Of a stretch of 64,000 nt of DNA, positions 10,810-24,200 are shown piece after piece. How positions within the stretch are numbered: position 1 is the stretch's first letter; every line of letters begins with the position of its first letter. The stretch covers positions 4,874,381-4,938,380 of the forward strand of contig NC_091876.1 of NCBI RefSeq assembly GCF_019399895.1, in the 5' to 3' direction. A model generated the notes under the pieces. It saw only the letters and a list, made by a program, of their open reading frames with translations, searched no databases and was not told the DNA's origin. Position numbers and translations under genes: made by a program. This DNA comes from Cardiocondyla obscurior (taxonomy: Eukaryota; Arthropoda; Insecta; Hymenoptera; Formicidae).

Positions 10810-13800
10810 AAAATATATCGTTGAAATAAATTTATAAATCTATATACGCACCGCTCTCTTCTCTTATCGAGCGGAACGATACTGGCGCCTTGGACCGCGC
10901 CGAAGTGATGGATGGCGGTTAATTATAACGGCGTTTTCATTAATTAGAGCGCGATATCTAACGGCAATAATGTTGTTACGTGAAATAAAGAACGGACGCG
11001 CGTAGCCACGCACTTTCGCGCCCCGGCGCGACATTAATATTCAACGTGCTCTAACAGTTATTCCGTGCCCCGTTTTTATGCCCGCGGAATCGGACGGGGA
11101 ATATTCAATATATTATTGCCAGGCGTCGCGCCGCGACTGGGGGTGCCCCTGCCTGTCTCAATATTTTATTGAAATATATATCGCAATATACCACGAGCGA
11201 GCGGAATCGCGACAGGGCCGTCCTGGCGCGAGCTCTCTCGCGGATGTATTTTGGGCGGAGGTGTTTAAATTCTCATTGAGGCTCATAATGTCACCGCCGT
11301 TAAATCGTCGCGACAGGAACTACGACAGGAAGGCGCGCGAACGCGGTGTATATTATTTCTCTTTGTTCCGCGGGCGATACGCACGAAATTTACACGGTTG
11401 TTATATCGCGGTATATGTATTTGGCGCGAGTAAGGTAATTCTATATTTTTTTGGATTCGCGAATACCGTCGCGCGACGATCAACGTAAGGACCGTTCGAT
11501 TTTTATATATAAAAATAACGATTAAAAAGAAATTATTGTAATTATGAAATCGCTTCTTAACGTTCTTCCGAAAGGTTTATTGCGTTTGATAAACCGAAAC
11601 TTTGGCCGCGTCATGTTTTTCATCGGGCTTGGCCGACCCTGCACGCACGTGGTTTTAATACACGCACGCAGTTCGGGAAACGCCGAAATAGCAGTACACT
11701 AAAAAACGCTGACACTGACAGCTAAGAGCACGCAGCGAGCGTATCTCACGTTCCTTTCCACGATTTGCTTTTTTTTCCCCCCGTTGCCGTCCCTACTGTG
11801 CTCGCTAACTCCTAGCAATCGATACGCCCTTTTGTATTTTTATGCCGCGCTATGTCCTAGCATTTGATAAGTTTCATCAGCCACCCCGAGATATACCCGA
11901 GGTGATCGCGAGCGCGATATTTCACGCAAAATACGAGGGACGAGAATTGCAACGCGCCAAGATTCAAGAGACGTAGACGCGATACAAATACGAATATTTC
12001 ATCCCGTTATAGACAGTGTAACGAATTTTCCTTGTGCATCCAGTTTATGCGTGTAATTCAGAAAGCGCCGTTCGTGTTTGCACGGTACAATTAATATTTC
12101 CGCGTCCAGAGTTGCGGTAACCAGGCAACGCGAGGATGCGTCCCGCTGCCGCGCCGTTGTACGCTGCTAGTCGTAGTCGCATTTGCGACAAATGCATGTA
12201 ATTCGTCGCTCGTTAGTGTAACGAACTTCTCGCTGAATGGTTCGACAAATTCGGGCATTATGTTTCGCGGGCGATTGTGCGGGCGATGGCAATCAATATC
12301 TCGCGCGGAAACGCTTCGGGAAGGACACGCCGGAGAGATCCCAGCAATGTACGTCGAAATGCTCAGGTTCGAAGGCTCGTTTCGCGGAGGGCGGCGTAAG
12401 ATGGAAACGAGGAACAGAAAGTCATCCTGGCAGTAGCAAGAAGCTATTGTACAGAAAGCGTTTGTACGAGGCTGTACGAAGACTTCGATTCGAAAGGAGA
12501 GCCAACGTTACAATCGAGCTGCGTCATTTCCAATACGTTACGAGCTCCCGCGAGATCTCTTTGGGCGGTCGCGTTGTCTAATCCCAAAAGTGATCGCTGG
12601 TGGCACACGGTCACGGTGTTACACGTTCAAGCCGCTGCGCCTGATTGCACTCATGAAAAATGTATATGCTCTAATGCGTCACGCGATAATTCGATTTCTC
12701 CCGACGCGGTCTTTGATTACGACCTAGACTACCAGACGACAGAATAATGACTTAAGCGCAATTTCACGGCATCCGCGATCCAAGTTTCATGTTATAGTTC
12801 GGTATACGTTGAACGTATTGGTTTTTCTTTCTACTGTGCGAGCTTTCGTTCTGTCGTGACAAGAGTTTCATGTCACTCGTGCGGGATATATACTGACCGC
12901 CCGTAAAAAAAAAAAAAAAAAAAAAGAAAACGACCGTTCCGAGGGCCCGTAAAATCGACCGTAAAATATTTAACGACTCGATCCTACGTTTCGCGCGAAC
13001 GCACGCGGATGCGTGTATTTTCGTAACCGCTATACTATATACGACGGCGAGATCATATAAATGTTCAAGGCAACGTCGATAACGTATATCGGAAATCAAA
13101 ACGCGCGTTTAGCCGTGATCGCGGAATAGACGAGCTGCGTGGTATCACTGCGAAACACGTCATGCTATTGCTTATAAAGAGAAGCAATCCGTTCAAAAAA
13201 AAAACAAAAAAACAAAAGTATAAATGTTCGCGAAATATATCGTTCTTTTTTAATAAAAAAAAAAACAATCGCGCAAATTTATAAACGAGGCTTACCGGCT
13301 TCTGCTCGCGATATGATTGCCTTATCGGGATTTGAACGTGTCACCGCGTAATGTTCATTTGCCCGGGTCAACGTCACGTCACGTGTCTCATTTGCCATGA
13401 CCCTTCTCCCATTGCCAAAGACAGAAAGATTATCATACGAGGGGACCGCGCGAGCGGAGCCTGTTCCGAAATGAATGGGGATGGGTTTCGATGCCGTCGC
13501 GCTTTACCGGGCGTGTACCTGTCTCCGCGCGATGGATGATTGCCACTGCGCGTCATTATTCATTCATTAAATGAAAAAGCAATGGCACTTGCCGGCTCGT
13601 GGATATTTCAGACGCTTCGCGCTAAAGTCAGCCCGAGGGCAGCGAGGGTCGTCTCCCCTGGGACAGGAGGTAACACCGAGTGGGTTGCGTGAACCCCCAT
13701 CACGAAAATTCCACGAGTTTCCCATAAAACTAAAGCGTCCTTGCGTGTAATAGACTCGGCATTTGGAATGTTACGAGCAACGGTGAATTGAAGTGACTTC

Positions 13801-14160
13801 TCCCCCCTCCCCCTCCCCCGCCGAATTTGGCATGAATAAAAATTAAATCAACGACACCAGACAAAACGAGAGAGCATGTTCGAATACCAGTAGAACAAAA
13901 TAGCGAACTTTCGGCAAGCCTTACGGAATCGTTAGTTTATTAATTATCAAAGACCTATTTAATAAATTTTTTTAAAGCCATTACAATAATTGTATATTTT
14001 TTGTATAACTAATTAAGATTAGGACAAAACGAAAATTCGTTTTAAAAACGGATATACGTAATTACACGTGTGGCGTAATAATGCATATTTCATGTGCAAT
14101 TGTCATAAAGGTAGGATGCATATTGCATTGTCCGCGGTAACTGTCCTGTCCACACAGAGA
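10810..14160. other. Non-coding block with A/T homopolymers and a C-rich tract
   Basis: Frames of 114-136 codons at 11078-11488 and 12237-12581 lie in CpG-rich DNA without splice support and look like chance. A run of 21 A occupies 12905-12925. At 13802-13819 three C runs of 5-6 bases are split by single T, so the minus strand is strongly G-rich. Single donor-like sites (plus near 13667, minus near 13290) lack partners. Confidence 0.4.
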
Positions 14161-14167
14161 TAACTTC

Positions 14168-14184
14168 TTTTTTTTTTTTTTTTT
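14168..14184. repeat. Poly-T tract, 17 bases
   Basis: Uninterrupted T run in non-coding DNA. Confidence 0.9.
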
Positions 14185-14563
14185 AATAATTTACCGTCGA
14201 TCAAACCACGTTTCATTAACGATATTTAAAAAGCCGATAATGATCGCTCAGAGCGTCCCGTTTTCATTGTCGATATTAAATGATATCGCTTTGTCGTGTG
14301 TGATTCGTGTCACTAGCCTTTCCATCGCGGCGCGCATAAATTGCATTTCGATAACAACACAGAATTAACTCTATCTCGTCTCCGCATTTATCACTGCGTG
14401 CCGCTGATAGAAGTCATCGATCCGCTAAAATCGCGGATAACGAACGTATCGTCACAATCAATGTCATTGTCGCGAGTTTTATGCACTCTAACTCTTAATA
14501 ACTGCTTCGATATCTATTCGACAGCCGACGATCCCGTTTCCGATGCTCGCATAACGATAACGC

Positions 14564-15485
14564 ATGGAAGCGACCTCGATACCGCGTTTCCATGACTATG
14601 TAATGCGCCACGTCGCGCTCAAAGACGCGGAAGTTAATCGGAATATCGGTCGCGGGCGAGCGGCAATTTGCCGGATTACCGTTCTCGCAAAAAGTACTGA
14701 AATTGTTTGTCGAGATTTCTACGGGACGTCGGAGATAACGCGGCAGAAGTGCGCCAAACGAGTCGCCCGGCGTGAGTAATTATGCATACGAGCAATTATA
14801 CGTACAAATGGGAAGTTAATTTACCACTCTTTTCAGCGAGCATGATTCTCAATAACATTAACATGCGGGTAATGCGACATTTTTGATTGTATCGCCATCA
14901 ATTTACTGTGCCGGGCGCGCGATATTTGCGCCGCGGCACTTTCAGGCTGAAATTCGCGTTAAATAAAGCATTTAGAAATTTTCATCCCCGTTCAAATGCG
15001 AAACTTCTACGATGCAGATTATTTTCGGCAAAATTAATCGCGATCAATCGTTCGTTTGCAAGGCTGCAATTTATTTTAATAGGGTCACCGTTTTCGGCAA
15101 AATAGTATTGCGGCATAAATTACATAACACTTCGATTTTAATTTTTCCATGTTTACAATACAACTACGGGCCGTAATTTAAAACAATTACAACCTAATGG
15201 CCGCCGGTACCTACTCGTTGTGAGCGCGCAATTTTCCATTAATAATAAAATTGATATTGCACGCGTATTCCGCGCTATGCTTTATATTCCGCGGATCCTT
15301 TCATCGACGGCAATCGCGCGCGAATCATTAAACACCCGTTTACGCACAAATCTTTTAAATTTGCGGCTTTTGTTCGCCGTAACGTTTCAATTATTATTAT
15401 TTTTTTTTTTTAATTTTTCCTTCCCGCAGGCGTGGCCGGTCCTATTTGTATTTCAGATTGCGAATCCCAGCTTCTTACCCGCTAA
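14564..15485 (+). CDS. Weak candidate two-exon small protein gene
   Basis: ATG at 14564 opens 69 codons that run straight into a good donor (GTGAGTAATT, after base 14771). The next strong plus-strand acceptor is a long T-rich tract ending TTCCCGCAG at 15429. Joining the two keeps phase and adds 17 codons to TAA at 15483, giving about 87 residues with several Cys (QKCAK, ICISDCES). A second reading keeps the acceptor exon open to a donor-like CAGCG|GTAATTC at 15540. I recognise no domain. Both junctions are individually good but the pairing has a one-in-three chance of being in phase, so the model is weak. Confidence 0.17.
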
Positions 15486-15544
15486 CGCCGTGACTCCCGC
15501 GATGCGCTTAAGCGCGCGAACCATCGTCGTCCTGCAGCGGTAAT

Positions 15545-17240
15545 TCAAACTTGCACGAGACATTAGGTTGTACCGGAGCAATAAAATCCCCATTTCCCGC
15601 AGGACGCAGTCAAGTCGGGTGGTATGCATATTTAATGCCGAGACGGGGCACGTCGAAGGAACGAAAGGCTCTCTCTCCGCCGGCTACGAAGCTTCGCTCA
15701 GCTCCGTCTCGGCCGCGTCTTTCTAAACTCCCTCTCTATCCCTAGCGCGGCTCTCAGGTCCTTTCTCTATCTCGCGCTCTCCCAACATCCGCGAAAGCCG
15801 TCCCGCTTCTACTTGGATTAATGCCACGTTCACAGTACTCGACGCTGCAAGCCCCACGACGACGGTAATTCCCCGTGTAACTGAGCGATTATGAAGTAAA
15901 GCGACTTTCAACTAGCACAAACGCCCGGGCGCACTTTTTCCTCTTTACCTTTCTATCCCATTCGTACCGTCCACCTGTCTCGCAACCGTTCGATTACGTA
16001 TGCCCACGATGGTAACGAGCGACGCTCCACGTTATTTTAAAACGACGGATTACCGCCGCGATCGGAGTACTCGTCGAAGCCGGACTAAATTCCGACTCCT
16101 AATTAGATCCACTAAATAAATAGTAAAGCGACAGATTCTAAATAGACCTCTAATCGTACGCCGGTGGTTTAACGTTACCTCTCTAAGATAGATGACCTCT
16201 TGGCTTCATTAAAAGTAATTGGTAATCTATCACGAGACATATGAACTTTAAGAGACCGCGGAATAAAGCGAACGCTGGATGGAAATAGCGATCGCAGTTT
16301 CGAGAGTTTCTCTTGGCGCGAAAACTGGGCCATCGCGCGCCCGGTACGTTGTACTCGGGACCACCCTCCCCCTCTGGCTTTTCCACCGCGGCATCGAGCT
16401 GGCATTCTCCAGCGAGAGTTACCGATTTCACCGGCGTGTAAATCCCAATCCGTGGCGCGTCGGCCGCAAGTCCGTTGCGCGTTACATATGTAACAGAAGC
16501 ACGCCCGCGGATGTACATTTCACTTATAGCTCGACGTAAAACTTGGCATACCTCCATCCGTTTTTTTACTACCCCCCCGACGCGGATCTGCAAGCGCGGG
16601 GAGCGGGGGGGTGCGGCGATCGCGCAGCCAGTATCGAATGGTGCATGGACAAATATACAAACGTAATGCTGACAGAAGCAACGAAACGGTCGTTGCTCGT
16701 GATTCTTATTCGGGCAAAATCTCGCGTATACATTTACGAACACCGTTGAGTGCGCCGCGCGCCTACGTTTCCGCGCCTTACAAAACTAATTAGCGATAAC
16801 CGCGTGACATTTCAACGCACTCAATTACGCGCGTAATATCATTTCGTCCCGGGGAGTATCTCCTCGCTTCGCACGCGCCGCGGAACTTTACGACGGTCAT
16901 CTGTATGGATATTGCACGTGTTACAAACAAAATGGCAAGTTTAATTAGCGCATTGTTTTGAACGCGGTATGGTGAACTTCAACGGGAAACGCAACACAGC
17001 GTAGCTGTTTGCGGAGGAATAAATAAATTCCGATTACTTGATGTTTCATTAGCAAATGTTGCTCTTTAAACAGTTTAAACGGAATCGTTTGTTTAACTCT
17101 TGCAAATATAAATCTCCCCGTCATATTTGCGTGCAGTTTTCATTCGTTCGGTGTCTCGGTCGTAAAACAAAAAGAAAAAAAAAAGAAAAAGAAAAATCAA
17201 TGTGTCTTTATGAGATCTCATCGTTTTCGATAAGATTCGG
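15545..17240. other. Non-coding block, CpG-rich
   Basis: Overlapping frames of up to 186 codons on both strands (16183-16743 minus is the longest) have no splice support and no recognisable motif. The run of mutually overlapping antisense frames is the signature of low stop-codon frequency. A purine-rich A/G tract lies at 17168-17198. Confidence 0.4.
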
Positions 17241-17249
17241 TCGTAAAGT

Positions 17250-17471
17250 GACTTTTATATGCGCAGTGCTGCGTCGCGAGGGATGGGTGTTGCAAGTCGC
17301 TTCTCGAGGAAATCGAAGACAAGAGGCGTACCGGCTCAGCCGTGGTTCTACCCTAGCGCGAGACGCCACCCTTTCGCCGCCCTAAAGTGCTTGTGTGTGC
17401 TCAAGCATATTGCCGGCGTGCATAAAGTATGTTTAGGTGAGTATACAGACGCGCGCTCGCGACAACGAGGT
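17250..17471 (+). other. Candidate first exon with two alternative donors
   Basis: Two strong plus-strand donors lie 35 bases apart: GTGAGTATAC starting at 17437 and GTGAGAATATA at 17472. An upstream acceptor is not evident, which would fit a first exon. A TCAGT-like initiator match is lacking, but CAGTGC near 17266 is a possible start. No conserved frame is apparent. The edges given are approximate at the 5' side. Confidence 0.2.
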
Positions 17472-17561
17472 GAGAATATAATGCGATCGACGCGAGAGCG
17501 GCGTCGAGTCGCGCCGAGCAAGAGAACATAGACAAAATATTATTGCTCAACGGAGATAGGC

Positions 17562-17588
17562 GGGAAGGGGGGTGGGGGAAGAGCGGGG
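17562..17588 (+). other. G-quadruplex motif
   Basis: Four G runs (3, 6, 5 and 4 bases) with loops of 1 to 6 bases, about 90 bases beyond the paired donors. If transcription starts at 17250, it would lie in the first intron. Confidence 0.6.
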
Positions 17589-17589
17589 C

Positions 17590-20500
17590 GGCTGTTGCTA
17601 TTTTTCGAGTACTCTCTAACTGTTGTCGAACCACTCGTGATAGCGGCGGTTTCGCAGCTACCTGACGCGAATCAGAAAAGCACGGTATCAGTCGGCGCGA
17701 ACTTTTTCCCCGCGGTCGCTCGTGTGGCACTCGAACAGTCTTTCCGCGTTACTTTCTGAGGGTAAACGCGCAAGAAGGGCGAGGAAATCGATTTTCGGGG
17801 AGGGAGATTTAAGCGATTGAAAGTCGCGGCCGGCTTCGATTATAACGTCTCCGTGATTTGAAAGCCCGGCAAGATATATTTGATCAAAAATTATTTTCGT
17901 GCTTTCGGCACAATAAGTTTCTATAAAAAGGTAAACTAGAGTATAAAACGCAACGTTGGAATAAATTTGAAAACGGAAAATGTATTTTAGAAGCTCAATG
18001 GGAAAATCGGTTCTTTTTTTTTTTTTTTTTTTTAAAGCTAGAATAATTTAAATCAAAATAAATCTGCGTGCGAGGAAATCTCTACAATTATTTTAGTGAA
18101 GATTGTAAAAATATTTTCTATTTTAATATCTAGCGTAATATAATAAAATTTTAATTTTAATATTCTTAATTTAAAGACATATTTCTTTTGCCGGAAACGT
18201 CATATGAATAATAAACGCGTCCTAGTAAAAAACAAATGTCATTAAAAATTAATTAAAGTACTCATTAGGTATTATGTTTTGAATCGCGCATAAAACTTTC
18301 ATTGTTTTTATTCAGCGCTACTGCATTCGAATAAGAACACGTCGACCTACATGTCGCGTTCGATGAACATTAATGCTTACGTTATGTCAGTATAGTTTGG
18401 TAGTTGAAGTGCACCGTAAATTTACCGTAACGACCACGTCGGTTGCTCGTTCAAAACAAATTGAAATTTACAGCGCCCCTGGAGAAAGAAAGCAACTATT
18501 CTCGCGACAATTTCCAACAAAAGGAATAACCGTTGCCTTATTAAATAAATATTGCATATATGAAAACTCTTGGTAGCCAAATCAATTACGCGGACGACAG
18601 ATTTTTCCGTCACTGAATATCCCGCGGACGAAAGACGCGCGAGTCGATTTCCAAAATTAAAATGTTTGTACTTGCGTTAAAAAAAAAGATGCAAAACGCG
18701 ACTATAAACCGTTCATTACCTTACGTGCATAAGATTATTACCAATCTTGTTGTTGAAGATAAAGATTATGGCCTAGCAAAGGTTAACGTCGCGGTGAGTC
18801 GTTTACTTGCCGAGACCACTATGATATCGTTTAAGGCAATTTACCAGAACGAACTTTAAGGCACAAAGCGAACAATGCTTTTGAGAGATACCGCGTAGAG
18901 TGCGGGAAAGGTTGCCTCCGCTAGCGATCAGTGCGCTTTGTGCACTGGAACGCTTTTTAGTTCCTTTCGTACAAAGAGTCTGCTAATTAAACGCATTTGC
19001 CACATTATTACGTGCAAACCAATCGACGGAACAGCCAAAGGAGAGCTTCGAGGAATTGTGATTTTCCAAGTAATTAACGAGAAGGAAAACAGCGGGCGCG
19101 AAACGCCTGCGCGCCGTAACGTCTGGTAGTAAAATAATGCGCGGCGCGTAAACCTACGGAATATCTTAGGCGAGCCTGCATAGATTTCAATTTCTCGAGG
19201 AAAAAGGGGAAAGATGAGCTAGACGCAATAAACGATTGAAGGGAAGGAATCTTCCTGCGAATTTCGTCGCCGTTGCAAACGAGGGATGTAACACGTATAT
19301 CGAAGCCCGACTATGTGTCCCATGCGGGCGTTTATGGAAATATAATTCGTTGCCGTATCCTTTATTCATAAGTTGCAGGCACCGGTAAAGGCAGCGATCC
19401 GCGCTCTCGCGTTCTCGCTCAGAAATAGCGTGTTTGAGCGGCCTCCGAAAAGTAGACCCGCCGCGGCGGCAAAGGCACCTACCGAAACACTCACTCCGGC
19501 AACCAGTCAGCTGCATTTCCCAGTTGGCTGACTATACGTCGTAAATACATATGCAGCGTGCATGCAGTCGAGCGTACGGAACGTATACACGGGATTTCAG
19601 AAACATGACGCACCTCCGCCGGCCCGTGCTCTTGCGGAAGAACGTGAAATAAGGAGACCCGAGTCCGTCGTTTCTCTCTCGAGCGCGACTATCGAGCGTG
19701 ATGAAAAAAAAAGCAATTAACCCCGCCGTCCGCGCCGGCTCTTACGAATTCCACGTGTACGAGTCTTCGAGTAATTTTTCTTTGTCCTCTTTCGTATGAC
19801 GTAATTCCGACGCGTCGGCGAGCGAACGTGGTAAAAAAAAAGAAACAGAAAATCGATATAATTGGTTTCCCTTACAAATGTAATATACACGCGACCACAA
19901 ATTAGATCTCGTCGGCACGAGAGGTAACAATTCCGCTCGGCGATTACGCGAGAATGCACCCCATGTGCGGTTTCCAGAAGATGCGCCCGAGATTTCGTTG
20001 TGCTTACGCGTACCAGCAGCCGCGTATCTTAGCTTTAAGCCAAATCCTGTATCTTCCATTTTGCGAAGTTGCTTGCCGTTAATCAGAGCGTGGAAAGCGC
20101 AACGTTTAAACGAATTAAACTCGAGACTATAATGGGCGGCAGCCTAGCAAAGTAAACTCGATCATTTACAAGCGTTGCGCGAGAGCCTTCGAAAGAAACG
20201 AAACGTCATCCCCCTCGTCGTGCCTGACGCGTTTCAAAAATGGCTATTTCGAGCGCGGCATGTTGCATATGGATCATGTTATTCTCTCGCTTTCAACAAC
20301 AGGCCCATTTGGATATCAATCAGTAGGTGGTAAGATTAATAGCATTCACGTGCCACTCGGTGGGAGGAAAATGTAATTTGCAATTAATATCATTCGATAT
20401 CAATATCATTCCGAAATTAACTGTAAGTTAAACGATGAAAAGACACGCGAGGGACAGGTAGATAGATAATTTGTAATTAATATCACATAGGCCTGCGGGT

Positions 20501-21290
20501 AATAATTACTCCACTCGAAATTTTACCCGTTATCTATACATATGCGCGCATGCCGCCACTCGTCAATACGATCGGAATGCGCGAAAATCACTTTGCAACC
20601 GTTGGGCACTATTCCGTCGTTAGATTTTGCCTCGGTCCCGTAGCTATCTCCACGCTTGAAGCTGCACTGCGAGCGCACAATGCGTCCGTTGCGTTATTTA
20701 TCTCCGCTATTTTGCGACTCGTCGCTCCCGTTACCGCTTACGTACTTTTCCCGTTTCTCGTCGATTCTTCTCCTCGCGCTCGAGCGGCGTACGATGCGCA
20801 ACGCGTTCGTACATAACGTATTAAAAAAAAAATAAAAAAATAAAACGGAAGCCAGCGGGACGAAAATTTATCACTCGCGAGCAGCGGGTTATCACCTTGA
20901 AAGCGGATTTTTCGGAGCTGTTAAAGGGTGGAAAGAGAGTGCACGGAACCCGCCTTGTGGTTGCCACGTTAATGGCGGCAACCTGCGGCCGGTGCTGGTG
21001 AACGGGCGAGAGTGAAATCGCGCACGGAGGTAGCCGCGAACGAAAGGACAAAGAAGCGGAGAGAAAGCGAGAGAGGTAAAAGATCCTCGGGAAGGTAACG
21101 GTCGAAAAGAGCGAGCGGAAAAGACTAGCGGAGAACAAAAGGATGGCTCCGAGCGGGATACGATGTACGTACGTCCAGAAAACACGGTGTTGTTATAATA
21201 GTCACAGGGGCAGAAAGGAGAGAGAGAGACTCGCTGAGACCGGCGAGGCTGAGGGAGCGAAAAACCAGGCGCCGTTTTCGTAAGTAAGGC
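17590..21290. other. Non-coding block
   Basis: A poly-T run of 20 bases lies at 18014-18033. ATG at 18662 opens a frame of normal amino-acid composition (VHKIITNLVVEDKDYGLAK) that reaches a good donor, GTGAGTCGTT, at 18793, but no acceptor follows in reach, so it is not called as an exon. Donor-like sites also occur near 19490 (minus) and 21280 (plus, GTAAGTAAGG). Nothing else is supported. Confidence 0.35.
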
Positions 21291-21299
21291 ACTCATTTG

Positions 21300-24200
21300 A
21301 AGAACGAAACCGTGGCGAGATGAAGTCTCGCCCAGCCATCGTAACCGTCTAATTATCCGGCAGATACTCTTTCTGACCTACACTTAACAACCCTCTCGGT
21401 AAACTTTTTAATTACTCGCCCCCACCAGCCCGTTTCTTCTCCCTCGCGTCGCATCGCCCTCCTCGGTATAGCGTCTCTAATCTACGATGAATATTTACCC
21501 GCGCTACTAAATTAGTCAGCGACGTACTCTCCCCACCTTGTCTGCCCGCCTGCTGCGTTATTACAGTGAAAGGAATCTTTGAACGGAGGTTCACCGCTTC
21601 AATTTCAATTTTGGCATTCCGCAGACGAGAACTCGCTAATGTCGCGCCATTTTCGGCTTCCTCGGGAAAATTGTTATCACGTAATTACTGCGACTCATCT
21701 CGACGAGCGCGAGAGATGTGCGGCAAAATGTTCCTTCAAAATAACTATATTAATTACGCATCGGGTTTCTAACTTAATTAGTAATTATTGTAACCGTTGG
21801 ATATATATTAAACCCGATTAATAAACATGTAAACCTACGTCGGTCTATTAATTTATCATGCAATCGTAATCTATTAATTAATCCATTAACTATAATTTAA
21901 TTATATGACCATTTATTTTGATAATTGCAATATTATGTAGAAATTATCTATCTTCGTGATATTTTCCTGAAGGGCACGAATCACCCGTGTTTTAACGCGC
22001 GGCACGCACGGCACGCAATCTACAGCGGATGTTTTCACCTCATTTTCTTCGTTTCGTATTCCTACGATATTACAGAGATCGCCGAAACCCTCCCACTCTC
22101 TCCCGACCAACAGTCAGCAGCCGTCTAGTAGCAGCTCTCTATGTGGGAAATACCATTACGAGCCGAACTCAGGACCCGGGTCCCCCGCGTCTTCCGCAAC
22201 CCCCTCGTTGCCGCTACGTTTCCTCACCACCTTCGGCCTCCGACGAGAGAACGCGCGGGTTATATTACAGCCCATAGTGGTAACCCTAGCCGGCATGCAC
22301 TTAGGGACTCCCTTCTCGTCGTCACCGGGCTCCTCGAACGTCCCAGCATCCCTTTACGAAAGTATTTCTGACGGTGTTACTTCTCGGCGGACGCGGGAAG
22401 AAACCTCTGTGGCCTAGCCGTCCCTTCGCCCGCTTCATACTTATAGGGATAAGTGGATCTCGCGTATAAGCGTTGCCGCCGAGAATACCGGCGCGTGAGA
22501 CGATTCAATTTGATTATCGGCTCGGAGAGAAAAGTTCCGTCGTCTCTAATGCGTCGGCACGAGATCACGTGTCAGGGAGAATGCTCTCTCGGCGAAGGAT
22601 CCTAAGCGCATTGTTCGTTCGGCGTATCGCGTACACGAGAAACGATGGAGAACCTGCTCGCGTGTACTACAAATTCGTCCGAAATGCGTAGTGAATGCAC
22701 GACGATGACACGGTGACGCGTATGAATTCGATTCGCTGTTAAAAGGTGTTCAACGTCGTTCGATACGTCTGTATGTCTCCGCGATGTACCGTCCGGATTA
22801 TCGAGACTCGAAAAATCAAGCGAAGAGCAGAAATCACGGAACTAAGAACGCGATAAGGGCCGGCTACTTGAACCGCCACAAAGACACGTCGCATACCCGC
22901 GGTATTGCCCCGATCTCGAGTCATACCTTTTCTTGACTGCGCGGGAAGAATTCAACGGCAGAAGTGGTTCGTCGAAAAGCAAAGGACAGCGAAAGGGAGA
23001 CGGACGGGCGGACGGAGGTATCCCGGACAAGGCCCTTGGTTGAGAGAGACACCGGTAAATTGGATTACGGCCTTCTCTCTGTTTCCATCCCCTCCGGACC
23101 TCACTTAAGATCGTTCTCCCTCGTCCGCTCCGTCTACTTCTACCGTAAAATTAATATCCGAAGATGAAAGAAGTGGCGCCGTGGATCTCTGGTGGGCGCC
23201 GGTTTCACCCTTCTCCGTTCCACCGGCACCGTTTTCGATCTTCATCTATCTTGTTCCGCCCCTCCCCTCCCCCCCGCGCGCGCTTCTTTCTACCCCGGCC
23301 ACCCTCTTGACATTATATGAAATAATCCCCCGAATTTGACAGTCTAGCTAATATCCTCTGGCATTGAAAGTTAATCCTAAAATCGTTCCACGCGAAAGGG
23401 AGGCCGAGCGGGATCGAGGAGAGCGAAGATTATACAAGAAACGAAAACGTAGAGGGCTTAAATAAGAAGGAGAAACGAACGGCGATTCCGCGCGGACCAA
23501 TAAGCAATTACGGCATACGCGGCAAGGAGAAATGCGACTTTGGCAACTCGGCAATTTATTTCGGAGCTAAAACTTTTCGCCGCATATTCGAGGACCCGGC
23601 GTTATCGTTAGATCGTAAATTGCGTAATTTGCCAGGCTGAGTTTGCCGGATATTTATCGGGGTTATCGATTCGGGTCCGCACTGTTTTCGCCTCGTTCGT
23701 TTTATTCTTCTTTTTTTTTTTTTTTTTACGTGATTTGCAAACAGCTGCAAATAACAATGTCTATGTGTTCGAGAGAAAAATGTTTGCCGAATTTTCCGCC
23801 GATTCGACGACATCGTTGTCAAAAAATCGCGTCGCGTAAACTTACGCCGTATGGAAGAAATATCAAGTGTTATATATCACCACATGCCGTAACGGCTTCT
23901 TTAATCGGATTAATTGGATGAATAAGCGACGCTGTTTAAGTTCATTCCAAAGTCTAAATTTAATGTCGTGCCGCCGCCGAATCGTAATTTAAAATTTATC
24001 GACGAATTTATATTATGCCGGCATACAAAACACAACGGCCCGTCGTCGTAAAGCACGAAATGTAGTATTGTATAATATTTATTCAATGGCCCGTAGCACG
24101 GAATATCATCGTCGTATATAACCAAACTAGAGAAACAAGATGCATGCGCTAAATCCTGTAATCCGAGCTGGGTCACGAATAGTATCGCCACCAAACACGC

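Noticed and set aside
13290..13345. tRNA-like T-arm (GTTCAAATCCC on the minus strand)
   Set aside because: The flanking bases do not form a T stem, and no A box or acceptor stem is found.
16183..16743. 186-codon minus-strand frame
   Set aside because: Four plus-strand frames overlap it, no domain or junction is visible and composition is that of CpG-rich chance frames.
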